Positions 35,040-45,294 of a DNA stretch of 64,000 bases are shown here, in pieces (the stretch's first letter is position 1; each line of letters starts with the position of its first letter). The DNA is from Panagrolaimus kolymaensis (taxonomy: Eukaryota > Nematoda > Chromadorea > Rhabditida > Panagrolaimidae): positions 1-64,000 of the forward strand of contig JAJQJQ010000074.1 in NCBI GenBank assembly GCA_028622995.1, given 5' to 3'. Both the position numbers and the translations under genes were made by a program. The notes beneath the pieces are model-generated. The model was given only the letters and a program-made list of their open reading frames with translations. It did not search any database and was not told where the DNA came from.

Positions 35040-35784
35040 ATGAAGATCACATATACCATCTTACTTCTTGCTGTTGTCCTTCTTTTTGTAGCTAATGCAG
35101 TAAACGTAAGATTCATTTAAAAAACTTTTATATAAAATTTAGAGTCATTTTTAGGCAGCCGAAGAGCAAGCTGGCAGCCCTGTATTAAATAATTTAAGCG
35201 TAAGTTATTTGTTAGGCTTATAAAGGTGGGAAAAGTATAAGGTGTTTTTGAAGATTAATTTCTTTCATTTCATTAACAATATGTCCAATCTTTTTCATTT
35301 CTTTGAAAAACAGTATTTTTTTGTCATTCCCTTCCAAGCAAATCGTATTTTTCTCCTTTTTTATGAATCTTTCTTTTCAAGGCATAATAATTTTCTTTTA
35401 CGAAACTTTTCGAAAATGACAAAGAAAGAAAATGATACAATATTAGAAAGCCTGGAAAGCATTGACAGAAAAAAATGCCGCTTGAAAAAGATGTGATATT
35501 TAGCAATTTTTTTTATTAATATTCAGGAATTTTAAATATTTTTAAACTATTGTATAACTTTAAATCTAAAAGAATCGAAATAATGATGTCTGCTTTATTT
35601 TTTTCATTTCATACCATAGCAAGAAAAAATCAAAATCATCGCTTAACATTTTTATTTAAATTTAGGTAACTTTCAGGCAATCCTTAAGGGGCAATTATGC
35701 TGTACATGTCCCTTAGGCTCGTGTAAATGCTGTAATAAATTACCCGGTAGAACTGGATTTTGCTGTGATAAAAAGGCAGGATAA
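35040..35784 (+). CDS. Small secreted 8-Cys peptide C
   Basis: Three exons, 35040-35105, 35155-35199 and 35677-35784, all phase 0, give 72 residues. The third acceptor is TTTCAG at 35671-35676; an alternative AG lies 11 bp upstream. Residues 1-20 are a signal peptide (MKITYTILLLAVVLLFVANA). Exon 2 encodes an acidic/Ser linker. Exon 3 holds CCTC-x5-CKCC-x10-CC with LPGRTGFCCD, matching the LPAQTGFCCD of peptide A. Exon 1 matches peptide B in length and phase. Long intron 2 contains a spurious 84-codon frame. Function unknown. The receptor at 36833 follows 1.05 kb downstream. Confidence 0.75.
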
Positions 35785-35968
35785 CTATCATAACTTGATG
35801 AATGTTCTTTGTTCATAAAAGATGGTGTAATATGTACAGCTTATATTCATTAAAAAAAAAATTAAATTTAACCTCACTTCTTCCAGTTATAAATGTATTT
35901 TGTAATCAAAAACAACGATTAAACCTTTTTCTACCGTTTATTTTTTTCTTCAGTTTATGATGCAAGAC

Positions 35969-36219
35969 CACACATGGGCACAGGGTGTGTTTGGGTGTGT
36001 TTTGACATACCCAGGGGTAGTGGGGTAGCGTTGAGGTTTTCGGAAATTTAAAAAAAAAGAACAGGGAGGACCCTTTTGTTTTCTGTTTAAAAATTATGGG
36101 GTAACGTTCAAAAAATTTCAAAGAAAAATATAGCAAAGGGAGGACCATGTGGAAATTTCTTAAAAATTTAGGGGTATCGTTGTCAAAAATTTTGAAGCAC
36201 ACCATCATGCCCAAGTATG
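35969..36219. mobile_element. Short TIR element (MITE), CACACATGGGC family
   Basis: A 251-bp element with ends CACACATGGGCA and (complement) CATACTTGGGCA, flanked by a perfect 8-bp duplication TGCAAGAC at 35961-35968 and 36220-36227. It is GC-richer than its surroundings, with a GGGTGTGTTTGGGTGTG stretch. No protein. The ends match the larger element at 45295-47365. 8-bp duplications suggest hAT-type mobilisation. Confidence 0.75.
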
Positions 36220-36624
36220 TGCAAGACTATGGAAAAATCTCGATATTTTAATTGTAATTTTTTTGTTTATTTTACTTCCACAAATATAGTGATAAATTAA
36301 CAATAAAATGTAAAATTTTCTTTAGATTTTTCCACATTATTATAGCTTACGCATATGTGTAGAGTTATTTTTTGCCTTGTAATTCACGATATATTTGCTT
36401 TAAAGTTATACTGATGTAAAAAGGATAAAATAAAATGTTTTAAACTTGACGTTCTAATCATGTGTGTATATTTATTATTTATGGAATGTCTTACTAATTA
36501 ACTAAAACACCGCGCATGTTTAGAGTTTAGTACATTTGAAAAAAATATTTTTGCTTAATAAAATAAGGTATCTCCTGAGAATAAAAGGGGTGGAACATCT
36601 ATTCTCGACTTGTTTTTGGAAATG

Positions 36625-36633
36625 TATAAATAG
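36625..36633 (+). promoter_or_regulatory. TATA-like box of the 36833 receptor
   Basis: TATAAATAG 208 bp before the ATG, at a place like that of the 31416 gene. Confidence 0.4.
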
Positions 36634-36832
36634 TAGCTATCTCGTCTTCTTTAAATTTTACTTCAATAATTATCTTTATTAATACTATTCCTATCTTCCA
36701 CAAGCATTATCGTGAATTTGAACCTTAGGCAAAAGTAAATCTTGGTTGATACTGTATTTTGTGTTGTAAATAAATAAAAAATTAACTATAATACCTGCAT
36801 TTGGTCATCTTCTGGAATAAAAATTACCAAAA

Positions 36833-38053
36833 ATGGCCGGTGGAAAAAACGTTAGTTGTGCTGCATATATTGGTGGAACCACTGGTCTCAAAATTGATCT
36901 TGACAGCTTCCGTTGTTTTTTTGTTTATTATTCTGTTTTCTTAAACAAAATCCAATTTGGTTACATATGTATTGCACTCTTGATAGTTATCATGATAGTG
37001 ACCATTTTTGGTGGAATCAAAGAAAATTATCGATGGTTTGTACTTAACCAAGCATTTTGGGATTTGGCTATTAGTTACAGCTTTATTTGCAATAACTCGA
37101 CCACATTCACTTTTTATGGAATTTATACCCCTTCTTGTTTTTATAACTTTGAAACGGAATGGTTAAAAGACTTCTTTGGATACTCAATTGATACAAATTC
37201 ATATTCTGCTTTGATGCTTTTTTCAATAAGCAGATTTATAGGCTTATATTACTCACATTTTTATCAAAAGCTAACACAAAAAAGGAATATTGTTTTTGTG
37301 ATTTTTATATTTAACTTTATCGTTATTTTTACAAATATCCATTCGCTTTTTAGTCATTTGCGGGATCAAAGAGCGAATTTTTTGGAGGAAGAATGCATTA
37401 AGCAAGCAGGCAGAAAAAGGCTTAATGAAAATTCATGTTTAGAAAGTTATGATTATGACTTTCAACTCTATCTTTTTACTACCTTATTTAATATTTTTAG
37501 CAGCATTATGTTCCTTAAACCAATGATCTGTTTATTTTTATCTTTGGTGGCCGCAATTTTCTTAATTCTTCAAGTTTCAAAGCAATTTAAGTTTCAATAT
37601 AAAAATAATAAAAAAAACTTGATGAATTCCATTCGAATTTGCGTTGTTATTACTCTACAAATTATAATTAATTTATCTGTATTCTTCCTTGAATTTGTAA
37701 AAAATATTCCAATGTTTATGGGAAATACATTTAGTGTTACAATTTTAACATCAAAGACATCATGGGAATGTGATGAATGTGTTTATTATATTCTTCCTGA
37801 CTGGCTTGTTGGTAATTATGGATTAAGTTATTCTCCTGTCTTGCAAGCGATTGTGCAAAGTCGAATTTTTATCGATTCGATTCTCACTTTATTTATCATG
37901 ACGGGATATCGAGAAGGCATTGTCCGAATTATAAAAAGACCCCATGAAATACTTAAGAGGTACAAACAAATTCATCCAGGCATTACCACTACCCGTGTAT
38001 CAGCGTTTCATCCCAATAATACTAGGACTCGTGTATCTTCGTTCCATTCTTGA
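36833..38053 (+). CDS. 7TM receptor, nematode family
   Basis: Intronless, 406 residues. Approximate membrane segments are 40-60, 68-87, 122-142, 152-172, 215-248, 268-292 and 334-358. GGIKENYRWF (60-69) is the loop between TM1 and TM2, and SISRFIGLYYSHFY (131-144) follows TM3 like a modified DRY region. Cys313 and Cys316 (WECDEC) lie in the loop before TM7, and TGYRE (357-361) replaces NPxxY. The C-tail repeats the motif as ITTTRVSAFH and TRTRVSSFHS. Probably a chemosensory or peptide receptor at the cell membrane. With peptide C upstream and ~205-bp repeats downstream it repeats the layout around the 31416 gene. Confidence 0.88.
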   Translation: MAGGKNVSCAAYIGGTTGLKIDLDSFRCFFVYYSVFLNKIQFGYICIALLIVIMIVTIFGGIKENYRWFVLNQAFWDLAISYSFICNNSTTFTFYGIYTPSCFYNFETEWLKDFFGYSIDTNSYSALMLFSISRFIGLYYSHFYQKLTQKRNIVFVIFIFNFIVIFTNIHSLFSHLRDQRANFLEEECIKQAGRKRLNENSCLESYDYDFQLYLFTTLFNIFSSIMFLKPMICLFLSLVAAIFLILQVSKQFKFQYKNNKKNLMNSIRICVVITLQIIINLSVFFLEFVKNIPMFMGNTFSVTILTSKTSWECDECVYYILPDWLVGNYGLSYSPVLQAIVQSRIFIDSILTLFIMTGYREGIVRIIKRPHEILKRYKQIHPGITTTRVSAFHPNNTRTRVSSFHS

Positions 38054-38689
38054 ACTTAACTAAGGTCAAACAATTCCAAATTCAAATCCAAGAATCAAAA
38101 AATAAAATTCAAAAAAAAATTTCTTCATTTTTTTAAAATTTCCTTCGTATTTATTTGTACATACACGTGAATAACTTTAATAAAATTAGCATATTGTAAT
38201 TTAAAATTAAAAAATAACAGAAAAATCTCATTTTTTGATATGATCTCAGTGATCGTGTTTTTCTCTTTTTTAAAATGTATCGATTGATTTTACTTTTTTT
38301 ATTATAAATATATACTGAAATTTTATTATAAAAAAAAGAAAAGAAAAGTTCTTTCTTTTCTTGACAAAATCCAAAAAAATGTAATTTTGATTTATTTATT
38401 CTTGTTGTCCAATGCTTTTATAAAATATTTTTCTATTTTATTAAAAAAAGTTCTCTCCTTTTGATAAATCTCGGAAATCCTCTTTTTTATCTTATTTTAA
38501 TGTTTTTTGCCTCGTTTTTACTTTTATTAAGTATACTGTAATTTTTATTTCTGTAAATGTTAATTAACTATGTTTGAAGAATAAATAAACTTATGACCTC
38601 CTTTTAATTTACATACCATTTGAAACCAAATTAGAGAATGAGGCGCAGTGAAATTGGTCTCTATAATTCTGGTATCTTTATTTTTGAGA

Positions 38690-39460
38690 AACTTTTTCCT
38701 TGTTTTGGTTTAAAGTTCTAAAGATTATCTTCTTTGAAGGTGTTAAGAGAGATAGAGCTAAAGTCAATAAACCGTTGAGAAACAAAATATAGATAAATTT
38801 TCAAAAAGGCATTTTTAAACTTTTAAGATGTGGTACCTTCCATAAAATCTCTTGGGTAGAGATGTAGCTTTTTTGTTTAAGAAAAACTTGTTTACAATTA
38901 TTTTTTTTACTTTCCAAGGATATTTAAAAAAAAATAATTGCTAAGGGATTTAGAGCAAAAGTCATAAAAACTTTAAAAGCAGATAAACCCGAATATAAAA
39001 ACACGGGTATTGCTACTGTATTAAAAAGTTTTTTTAAATTAAATTTCTAGGGTTCGAATCTAAGGAAATAGCATCTTTTTTAACTCAAAGGCATGTTTTT
39101 CAGATTTTTCATTCTTATTTCATATAACCATCTTTTTACTAATTAACAAAGGGAACAAGATGAAAGTTGTTAAAGTGTCAAAAAGTCAAATGAAAAACAA
39201 ATAACCAAGGATGGGGAAAAAGAAGTCAAGGTTACCGAATAAAGAAATGATATTTTTCGTCATATCTCTGGGGTAGGGATGTAGCACATTTTTATTCTGA
39301 AAGTATGTTTTTGGATTCTTTTTTAAAGTTCTTATAACCATCTTTTTTTTAATTACCAAGAGACATAGGGCGAAAGTCATTAAAATGAATGAAAAACAAA
39401 ATTTAAACAAAGAAGTAAGTTAAGATAAAAATGGAAAGGCTACAATATTAAAAAGTGCAA
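38690..39460. repeat. Diverged ~205-bp tandem repeats, second array
   Basis: Three to four units follow the 36833 receptor at about 600 bp distance and resemble 33130-33740, including TCATATCTCTGGGGTAGGGA near 39260. A GGTTCGAATC at about 39052 resembles a tRNA T-loop, but no cloverleaf surrounds it. Confidence 0.6.
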
Positions 39461-40019
39461 ATAATCAAATGTTCAAAACTTCTCAACATCTTTTTTTGAG
39501 AAGCAGCCTTGTTAAAAGCCTTTAATCCAAGGGATTATTATTTGATTTGGTAAAAAAATTGCACCGAAAAAATTTTGATCAGATTTCTTATTGCTGAAAA
39601 TTTGATTCACAGGCAATAATAAATAATTCAAGAAGTTTGAGACAAAATATCAAAATCTAAATTTCTGGGAAAACAAATTTTTAAAGGACAACATAAATAT
39701 GTAAAAATGCATCCCGTGTTTATAATTTTGACTAATTTTATTTTTAAAGCCTTTGAAAAAATGAATAAAAAAAATTAAAATCATTTATTCTTCGTTTTAA
39801 GTTTAAATTATAATATGTTAGCTAAAGTAAGCTTCGTAGAAAATTTTGGTACTTTTGGTGTTTAAATTTGTGCCTTTAAATGTTATTACTGGATATAAAC
39901 ATGCATGTGCTTTTTGTATTTTTAAATGAATTTCTCTTATTATTTACTGTAGAATATGACATGGAAAAAACATTTCTTTAAAAACCTTTATTTTTCTTTT
40001 AAAAACAAATTTAAATAAT
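39461..40019. other. Intergenic between convergent receptor genes
   Basis: Nothing recognised. It separates the 36833 gene (plus) from the Srh-like gene (minus). Confidence 0.4.
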
Positions 40020-41129
40020 TTAAGTGTCTAAAACAATTCCTTGTTGAGAGCTAACCGAAGAAATTCGAAATATTTTAAAATTATTACTAAACTTCCTCGA
40101 AAATGCTTGAGTTGAATGTGCATATCTTTGTTGATAACCAAAAAGTTTGGATTGTAATTTTGCCACTCTTTTAATTAAATAATTTCGATAATGTTTAACC
40201 ATATAAATAATGCAACAAAATTCTATGGTTGAATGAGTCGAAGAAACCATTCCGGCAATAAAAACAATATTTTGAGCATATTTATATTGAGACATAACTA
40301 TTCCAAATGCAGTGCAAAGTGGAACAGCGAGAAGCATAATTCCAAGAAAAACTTGGAGTATCGTAGTTTTGAGAAGCATCAAAGACATTCGAAAACGTTC
40401 TTTAGACATTTCAAGCTTTTTTTGATAAGTTAAATAAGTGCTGATTGAAAACAGGAAAATTGAGCCAATAACAATGGCAACCATAGTTATGCTAATTAAT
40501 CCCACAATATAATTTATCCAAAAATCATTATTTTCTGGATTATTATAAATTACTAATTGAGAAGTATAATTTTTCAAAAATTCCAATTCTGGGTGGTCTT
40601 TAACCAAATAATTTAGGCCTTTGTGGATGTCCACTCGAGCCAAGACTACGGGCGTTACATAAACAATGGTAGGCATAAGTAAAGCAAAAAGTAAAACCAG
40701 CACCCTTAATCGATTATTAAATTTATACGCAATACTCATGGGAGTCAATAACCAAAGTCGAAATAAAACAATACAAAATAAACTTTGAGCATAGCCAGTG
40801 CCAATAAAAAATAACATTTCTATAACTAAATTACATCCATGCTCGTTGCAAAGAATATTGATGGGGCCAGTTATTCGACCCATGATATGCGGAAAATATA
40901 CCACAGGATGTATGAGGGATAAATACATACCAAAAAAATACGACCAAAAAATTTCAAGACACAAAAAAACTTTGAAAGAACCCATATCTTTGGTGGATTG
41001 AGTGAGAATGGTGTAAATTAAAAATGGCAAAATAATAGTTGAAATAAAAAATAATACCACAAAAAAATTAAATGCAATACTTGCAAGTTGATTCGAAGAA
41101 GAATCTAATATTATAGTATCATTCATCAT
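40020..41129 (-). CDS. Srh-like serpentine chemoreceptor
   Basis: Intronless, 369 residues from the first ATG of the MMNDT start. The frame is open further upstream but lacks an ATG, and a splice-acceptor-like TTTTTTAG lies there, so the upstream part is probably 5' untranslated. Seven hydrophobic segments. MGSFKVFLCLEIFWSY followed by HPVVYFPHIMGRITG fits the TM2 and PxxxFPxxxG region of Srh/Str-superfamily receptors. KERFRMSLMLLKTTILQ before TM6 and the STHSTIEFCCIIYMVKHYR ending also fit Srh. It is not related at sequence level to the GGIKENYRWF family. Class assignment is from family knowledge and could be Sri or Srd instead. Confidence 0.78.
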   Translation of the reverse strand: MMNDTIILDSSSNQLASIAFNFFVVLFFISTIILPFLIYTILTQSTKDMGSFKVFLCLEIFWSYFFGMYLSLIHPVVYFPHIMGRITGPINILCNEHGCNLVIEMLFFIGTGYAQSLFCIVLFRLWLLTPMSIAYKFNNRLRVLVLLFALLMPTIVYVTPVVLARVDIHKGLNYLVKDHPELEFLKNYTSQLVIYNNPENNDFWINYIVGLISITMVAIVIGSIFLFSISTYLTYQKKLEMSKERFRMSLMLLKTTILQVFLGIMLLAVPLCTAFGIVMSQYKYAQNIVFIAGMVSSTHSTIEFCCIIYMVKHYRNYLIKRVAKLQSKLFGYQQRYAHSTQAFSRKFSNNFKIFRISSVSSQQGIVLDT

Positions 41130-43085
41130 TTTGGTTATTGAATGGAAAAAATAATTTGCATATCGCCTGTTTCTTTGAGCTAAAAAATAATTATGTAAAG
41201 TAAAAATAAAGCAGCAAAAACTTTTGTTCAAAAAAACCAAAAATCATATGCATAAGACATTATTCAAAGAAATGTAATATATCTCAAAGAAAAACATTCA
41301 TTAATTACGCAAATATTTTATTTTATGGGCTTTAAAGATAAAAAAAAAAAAAGAAAAACAAAATATAATATTAAGGTTCAAAGTTTTTTGTGTTTGGATA
41401 AAAAAGATTTACAGGTGAGAAAATAATCTTTAAAAATTTTATGTCTCAAAAATGAAAAAACAAAACAATATTCATTTTGCAATTTTATAATAAAAAAAAG
41501 ATTTCTTGCAATGGCAAGAAAAAAAATAAGAAGATTAAAAAACAAGAAAAAAAACCAACTTTTTAAGATACACCTTTTTTTAGAGAGCCAAAGGAAAAAA
41601 GCGCAAAAGTCACAAGAAATTGGAAAATGAAAAAAAAAATTTATGAAACTGTAACAACATTTTTTTTCTTTTAAAAGTGTGAAAAACAAAGCAATAAAAA
41701 AATAAAGAAATGCTTTTTTCTCTCTTTTTTTTTGCGTGGAAATGAAAAGATTTCAATGTTCAATGGAAAAATACCCAAAAAACTCATAAATATTTAATTT
41801 AATAAATAATAGGTAAATTAGTTATTGTCAAGTGTAAGTGTGTGTTTTTGTACTTTAAAATTTAAATAGAAATACATACAAAATTAAAGTAATTCAAAAA
41901 AATGTTACCTGAAGAATTGGTTTTTAGTTTTATAATGTGTACATATTGTTTAATGTCAACGATCTTAACCAAAACTGGAGTGAAATTTCTGAAGGAGCTT
42001 AAAGTTCACTTTAAAAGTGGCAAAAGAAATTAAAGAATTTTTTAAAGCCACGTTTTTTTCTTTCCATTTCTAATTATTTTAGATGAAAGAAAATAACTAA
42101 ATTTTATATATGTATTTTTGCTGGTCTATTGTAGGAAGCTGCTTATTTGCATCGAAAAGTTATCGATAATTAAGATCATATTTTCTTTCATAAAACTTGA
42201 ACAAATTACACAAAAATCTCTAAGAGCATGAAATAAGAGAAAGAAAAGCCATTGTTTTTTATTATTATTTTTTTTCTGGCCAAAAATTTCTATAGTTATT
42301 GAACGAAGTTTTTTTTAGCGAATTCCAATTCTTAAATTTAAAGAAAACTTTAAAATACTCTGAAGTTTCAACTTTTGTTAATTTTTCTCTATGTTTTTTT
42401 TGTTTCTTCCAACTTTATTGGTACTGTATTTTTAAAACCTTTGATGTTTGTTTGCTTTTGATGCTATAATGAAATTCAAAAACTTTATTTCCTGGTTTTA
42501 AAAATAAATATCCGATCAAAAATATTTTGAAAAATGATGATCAACAACAAAAAAATGCGCTTCGGATTATGTCCATATGTATGTAAATTTTAATCTGATC
42601 AAACAATTTTTGGATCAATCACAGATCTGTTAACAATAATTTATTCACGCGAGACTTTTAAAACCTTATTTACATTTGCTTTTAATCTTTCGATCATTGA
42701 AAGGGATTACATGATTGCGGAAGTGATGATATTGACAACAAATTAAGAGCATTAGGAAATAAAATTATTTTTATCAATTTATGCGAGAATGATGTGAGAA
42801 AAAGTACTAACAAAAAATTGAATTTGTTTGAAGGGACCAATATTCTAGAAAAACAAAGAACGAAAAAATTTGAAGGTAAAAGAAAAAGCAAAAACCACTA
42901 ATTAATGGACTCCTTTTTTACATATAAGTTTTTTATTGCTTTAAAGTCAATTTGTTATCTTCAAAACTTGCATGCAAAATCTTTAAAAAAAGTAAATTGC
43001 ATTTTTCTCGAAGCGAAAAGACGAGCAGTCTGTTTCGACGTTGAAGTAGCTACGAAAAAAGTGTTTTTTTTCTTCATTCTGCTTT
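41130..43085. other. Intergenic, AT-rich
   Basis: No supported gene. Homopolymer-rich, with only spurious short frames. Confidence 0.45.
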
Positions 43086-43575
43086 TAGCAAGCTTGTAAT
43101 CCTGTTGAACGCCCGCCCGCCATCCCCTTCCTTGAAAAAGTATTAGCACGACGTTAACCGTTGCTGGATGCAAAGTACCGTGCACTTGCTGGATGCAAGC
43201 CGACTGAATCGGAAACATAGAAAAAGTTTTTCCCTTTCCATTTGGGCTTGATCCAGACCATTCGTCCTCTCCTCACTTTTTTAGATATGGTAAGTCCTTT
43301 TTATTTTTAACCTTTCAGATTTTTCAGATCAAACAATGGTCCGGATCGCCCAAAGGAACCCAGAGAAGACAGCACCACCGGAAGAAATCTCAAATTTGTG
43401 CTTAATCGATTAAGAGAAGTTACACAGAAAACATATGGTTGCAATCGACAAGTGAAAAGAAAGATATTAGTGGAAGAAGAGAAACATAAACCGGAAGTTA
43501 ATAATGTAACAAAATGTACCGGTGCATCTGGGATTTTCATCAAAACTAAGAAGCTTTTCTTAACGTTTTGAACCC
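43086..43575 (+). pseudogene. Degenerate 5' copy of the tyrosine-recombinase element
   Basis: This stretch parallels 43575-44000. Both have a C-rich GAACxCCGCCC...CCATCCCC block, a GCACGACGTT...CCGTGCAC block, AGCCGAC-GAATCGG, and then a splice acceptor followed by a nearly identical exon start (GGATCG, AGGAACCCAG, AGACAGCACCACCGGAAG). Its coding part keeps homology to the N-terminal domain for about 60 codons after a frame change, then ends at a TGA near 43570 where the second copy begins. The catalytic domain is missing. Confidence 0.7.
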
Positions 43576-44830
43576 CGCCCTCCATCCCCTCCTTCTCCCT
43601 ATTAAGTTGTTAAAGTTAGCACGACGTTGTCCTTTGCGGTCGGCAAAGCTCCGTGCACTCACTACAGGTGAGCCGACAGAATCGGGAATTATTTTAAGAA
43701 TAACTGAAAACTAATTGTCAAAAGGAATTCCCTAAAACCCTCTCTGTGCTTGATCCTAGCCATCCTAACCCCCTTCAATTTTTAGATTTTTTAAGGTAAG
43801 TCTTTTATAATTTTAACAATTTTTATTTTTTCAGAACAAAGGTTGGCCCGGATCGCTCAGAGGAACCCAGGAAAGACAGCACCACCGGAAGAGATCTCAA
43901 ACTTCGTTTTATCTGGATTTGCAAAATCAACTCAAACTACTTATGTTCGTGAATATGGTAAATATAAAAAATGGAAAGAAACTCTATTATTGGAGGAAGA
44001 TGAAAACGATACCGGATACATATTACCTCTCTATTTGATGACAGTTGCAAAAGAATCAAAATCAAAAGCTGTTACTATTACCGCTGCGGTATCATTTTTT
44101 GAAAAGAGGAAGATCTCTGGGAACAAAGAAAACTACACACCGGAAGTCTCTTATTACAGAAATTTGGTAATGAAAGCAATTTCAAAGAAGGCACCACCTG
44201 TCAAACACAAGGAACAAGTAACACCGGATGAACTAATGTTGTTTATGCCACTGGCTAAATCGTCTAATCGTATGGAGAAAAGAATTGGTACTTTGATTAT
44301 TACTTTATTTGCTGGGTTGTTTCGTCCATCAGAAGTGTTATCTTTGGAAAAGAATCAATTTGTGTTTTGTGAAAATAATGTTAGAATTGATCTCCGGAAG
44401 TCGAAATGTAATCAAAATGGACCGGTGGAACCTGTTTTCATATCAAGATTGAAATCTTCTTCATGCCCAGTTGCCATTCTGGAAGAATGGGTCTTAAAGT
44501 GTCCTCCTTCCCTTTTCCTCTTTCCCTCTTTTTCAGGTGCTGATCGACCATGGTCCTATGATGCCGCTCTAAAAGAACTCAAAGAAGCTGCTCAGAAAAT
44601 TGGAATCCGGAAGAACTTAACGCTCCATTCATTTCGTGGAAGTGCTGCTACTGCTGCTATTGAAGCCGGATGTACAGAAGCTGAATTAGATCGTGGAGCT
44701 CGATGGAAATCTTCAACGTCTAAGAAATCTTATGTTCAACGAAGTGCAAGAACAACTCAAAATGTTTCCTCTTTACTACGCTGTATCATGGAGCATCAAG
44801 AAGAATGATATCCCGGATTAATAATTAATA
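43575..44830 (+). mobile_element. Tyrosine-recombinase element (Crypton- or DIRS-related)
   Basis: The element consists of a C-rich leader, a short intron with GTAAGT and TTTTTTCAG at 43795-43834, and a recombinase exon to 44808. No reverse transcriptase is present, which favours a Crypton-like element or a fragment of a DIRS-type one. No terminal repeats could be defined. Base composition is clearly less AT-rich than the flanks. Confidence 0.6.
43835..44808 (+). CDS. Tyrosine recombinase
   Basis: An exon opens at the acceptor at 43835, and the open frame runs to TGA at 44806-44808. No ATG is present near its 5' end (a TTG stands where the degenerate partner has ATG), so the start lies in an upstream exon or is lost. 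Counting from the TTG at 43843 there are 321 residues. About 15-110 is an N-terminal SAM-like, core-binding part (STQTTYVREYGKYKKW). The catalytic domain shows Arg161 (GLFRPSEVLSL), a lysine near 186-188, the H-x-x-R pair His262/Arg265 (LHSFRGSAATAA), Trp288 (GARWKS) and Tyr297 (KSYVQRS). The full set suggests an active enzyme that would cut and rejoin DNA during transposition. Confidence 0.82.
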
Positions 44831-45294
44831 TTGGTTTTGTTATTGTTTGTTTAATGTTAGGGCCATGGTTGGTCAGTTTTTTGGTTGTATGTATTTTGCT
44901 TTTTGCTTGCTAATAAAGTAGACCCAACCCAAAACAGGGAAAGAGACTGTGAAGTCTGTGAGCACAGAGAAAAAAGAATTTTTCTCGGAAGCGATGAGTA
45001 TTTTGAATGAAATGAGAAATTAAACGGAGCTGTAGAGAAAACTGTAATTTTCAATCTAAATATCTTTTTTCCAACAAAATAAATGGCAAAATAAGAACTT
45101 TAATGGAAAATGAATGTCGTAAAACGGGAAGAAAATGTATTTAATGAATGCAATGACTTTGACTTTTACTGCTTAATTTTGGCAAAATATTTTACCTTTT
45201 AACCTGCGAGTATTATCCATCTTTTTACAAACCAACAAAAAGTTTGAAGGGTCTCCTCAAGGAAAAATACATGGCATGATAGTGTTTACACAAT

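Noticed and set aside
35242..35496. 84-codon frame inside intron 2 of peptide C
   Set aside because: AT-rich chance frame; the spliced peptide with conserved cysteines explains the locus better.
39045..39065. GGTTCGAATC, a tRNA T-loop-like sequence
   Set aside because: No acceptor stem, D-arm or A-box at the right distance; it lies within a diverged tandem repeat.
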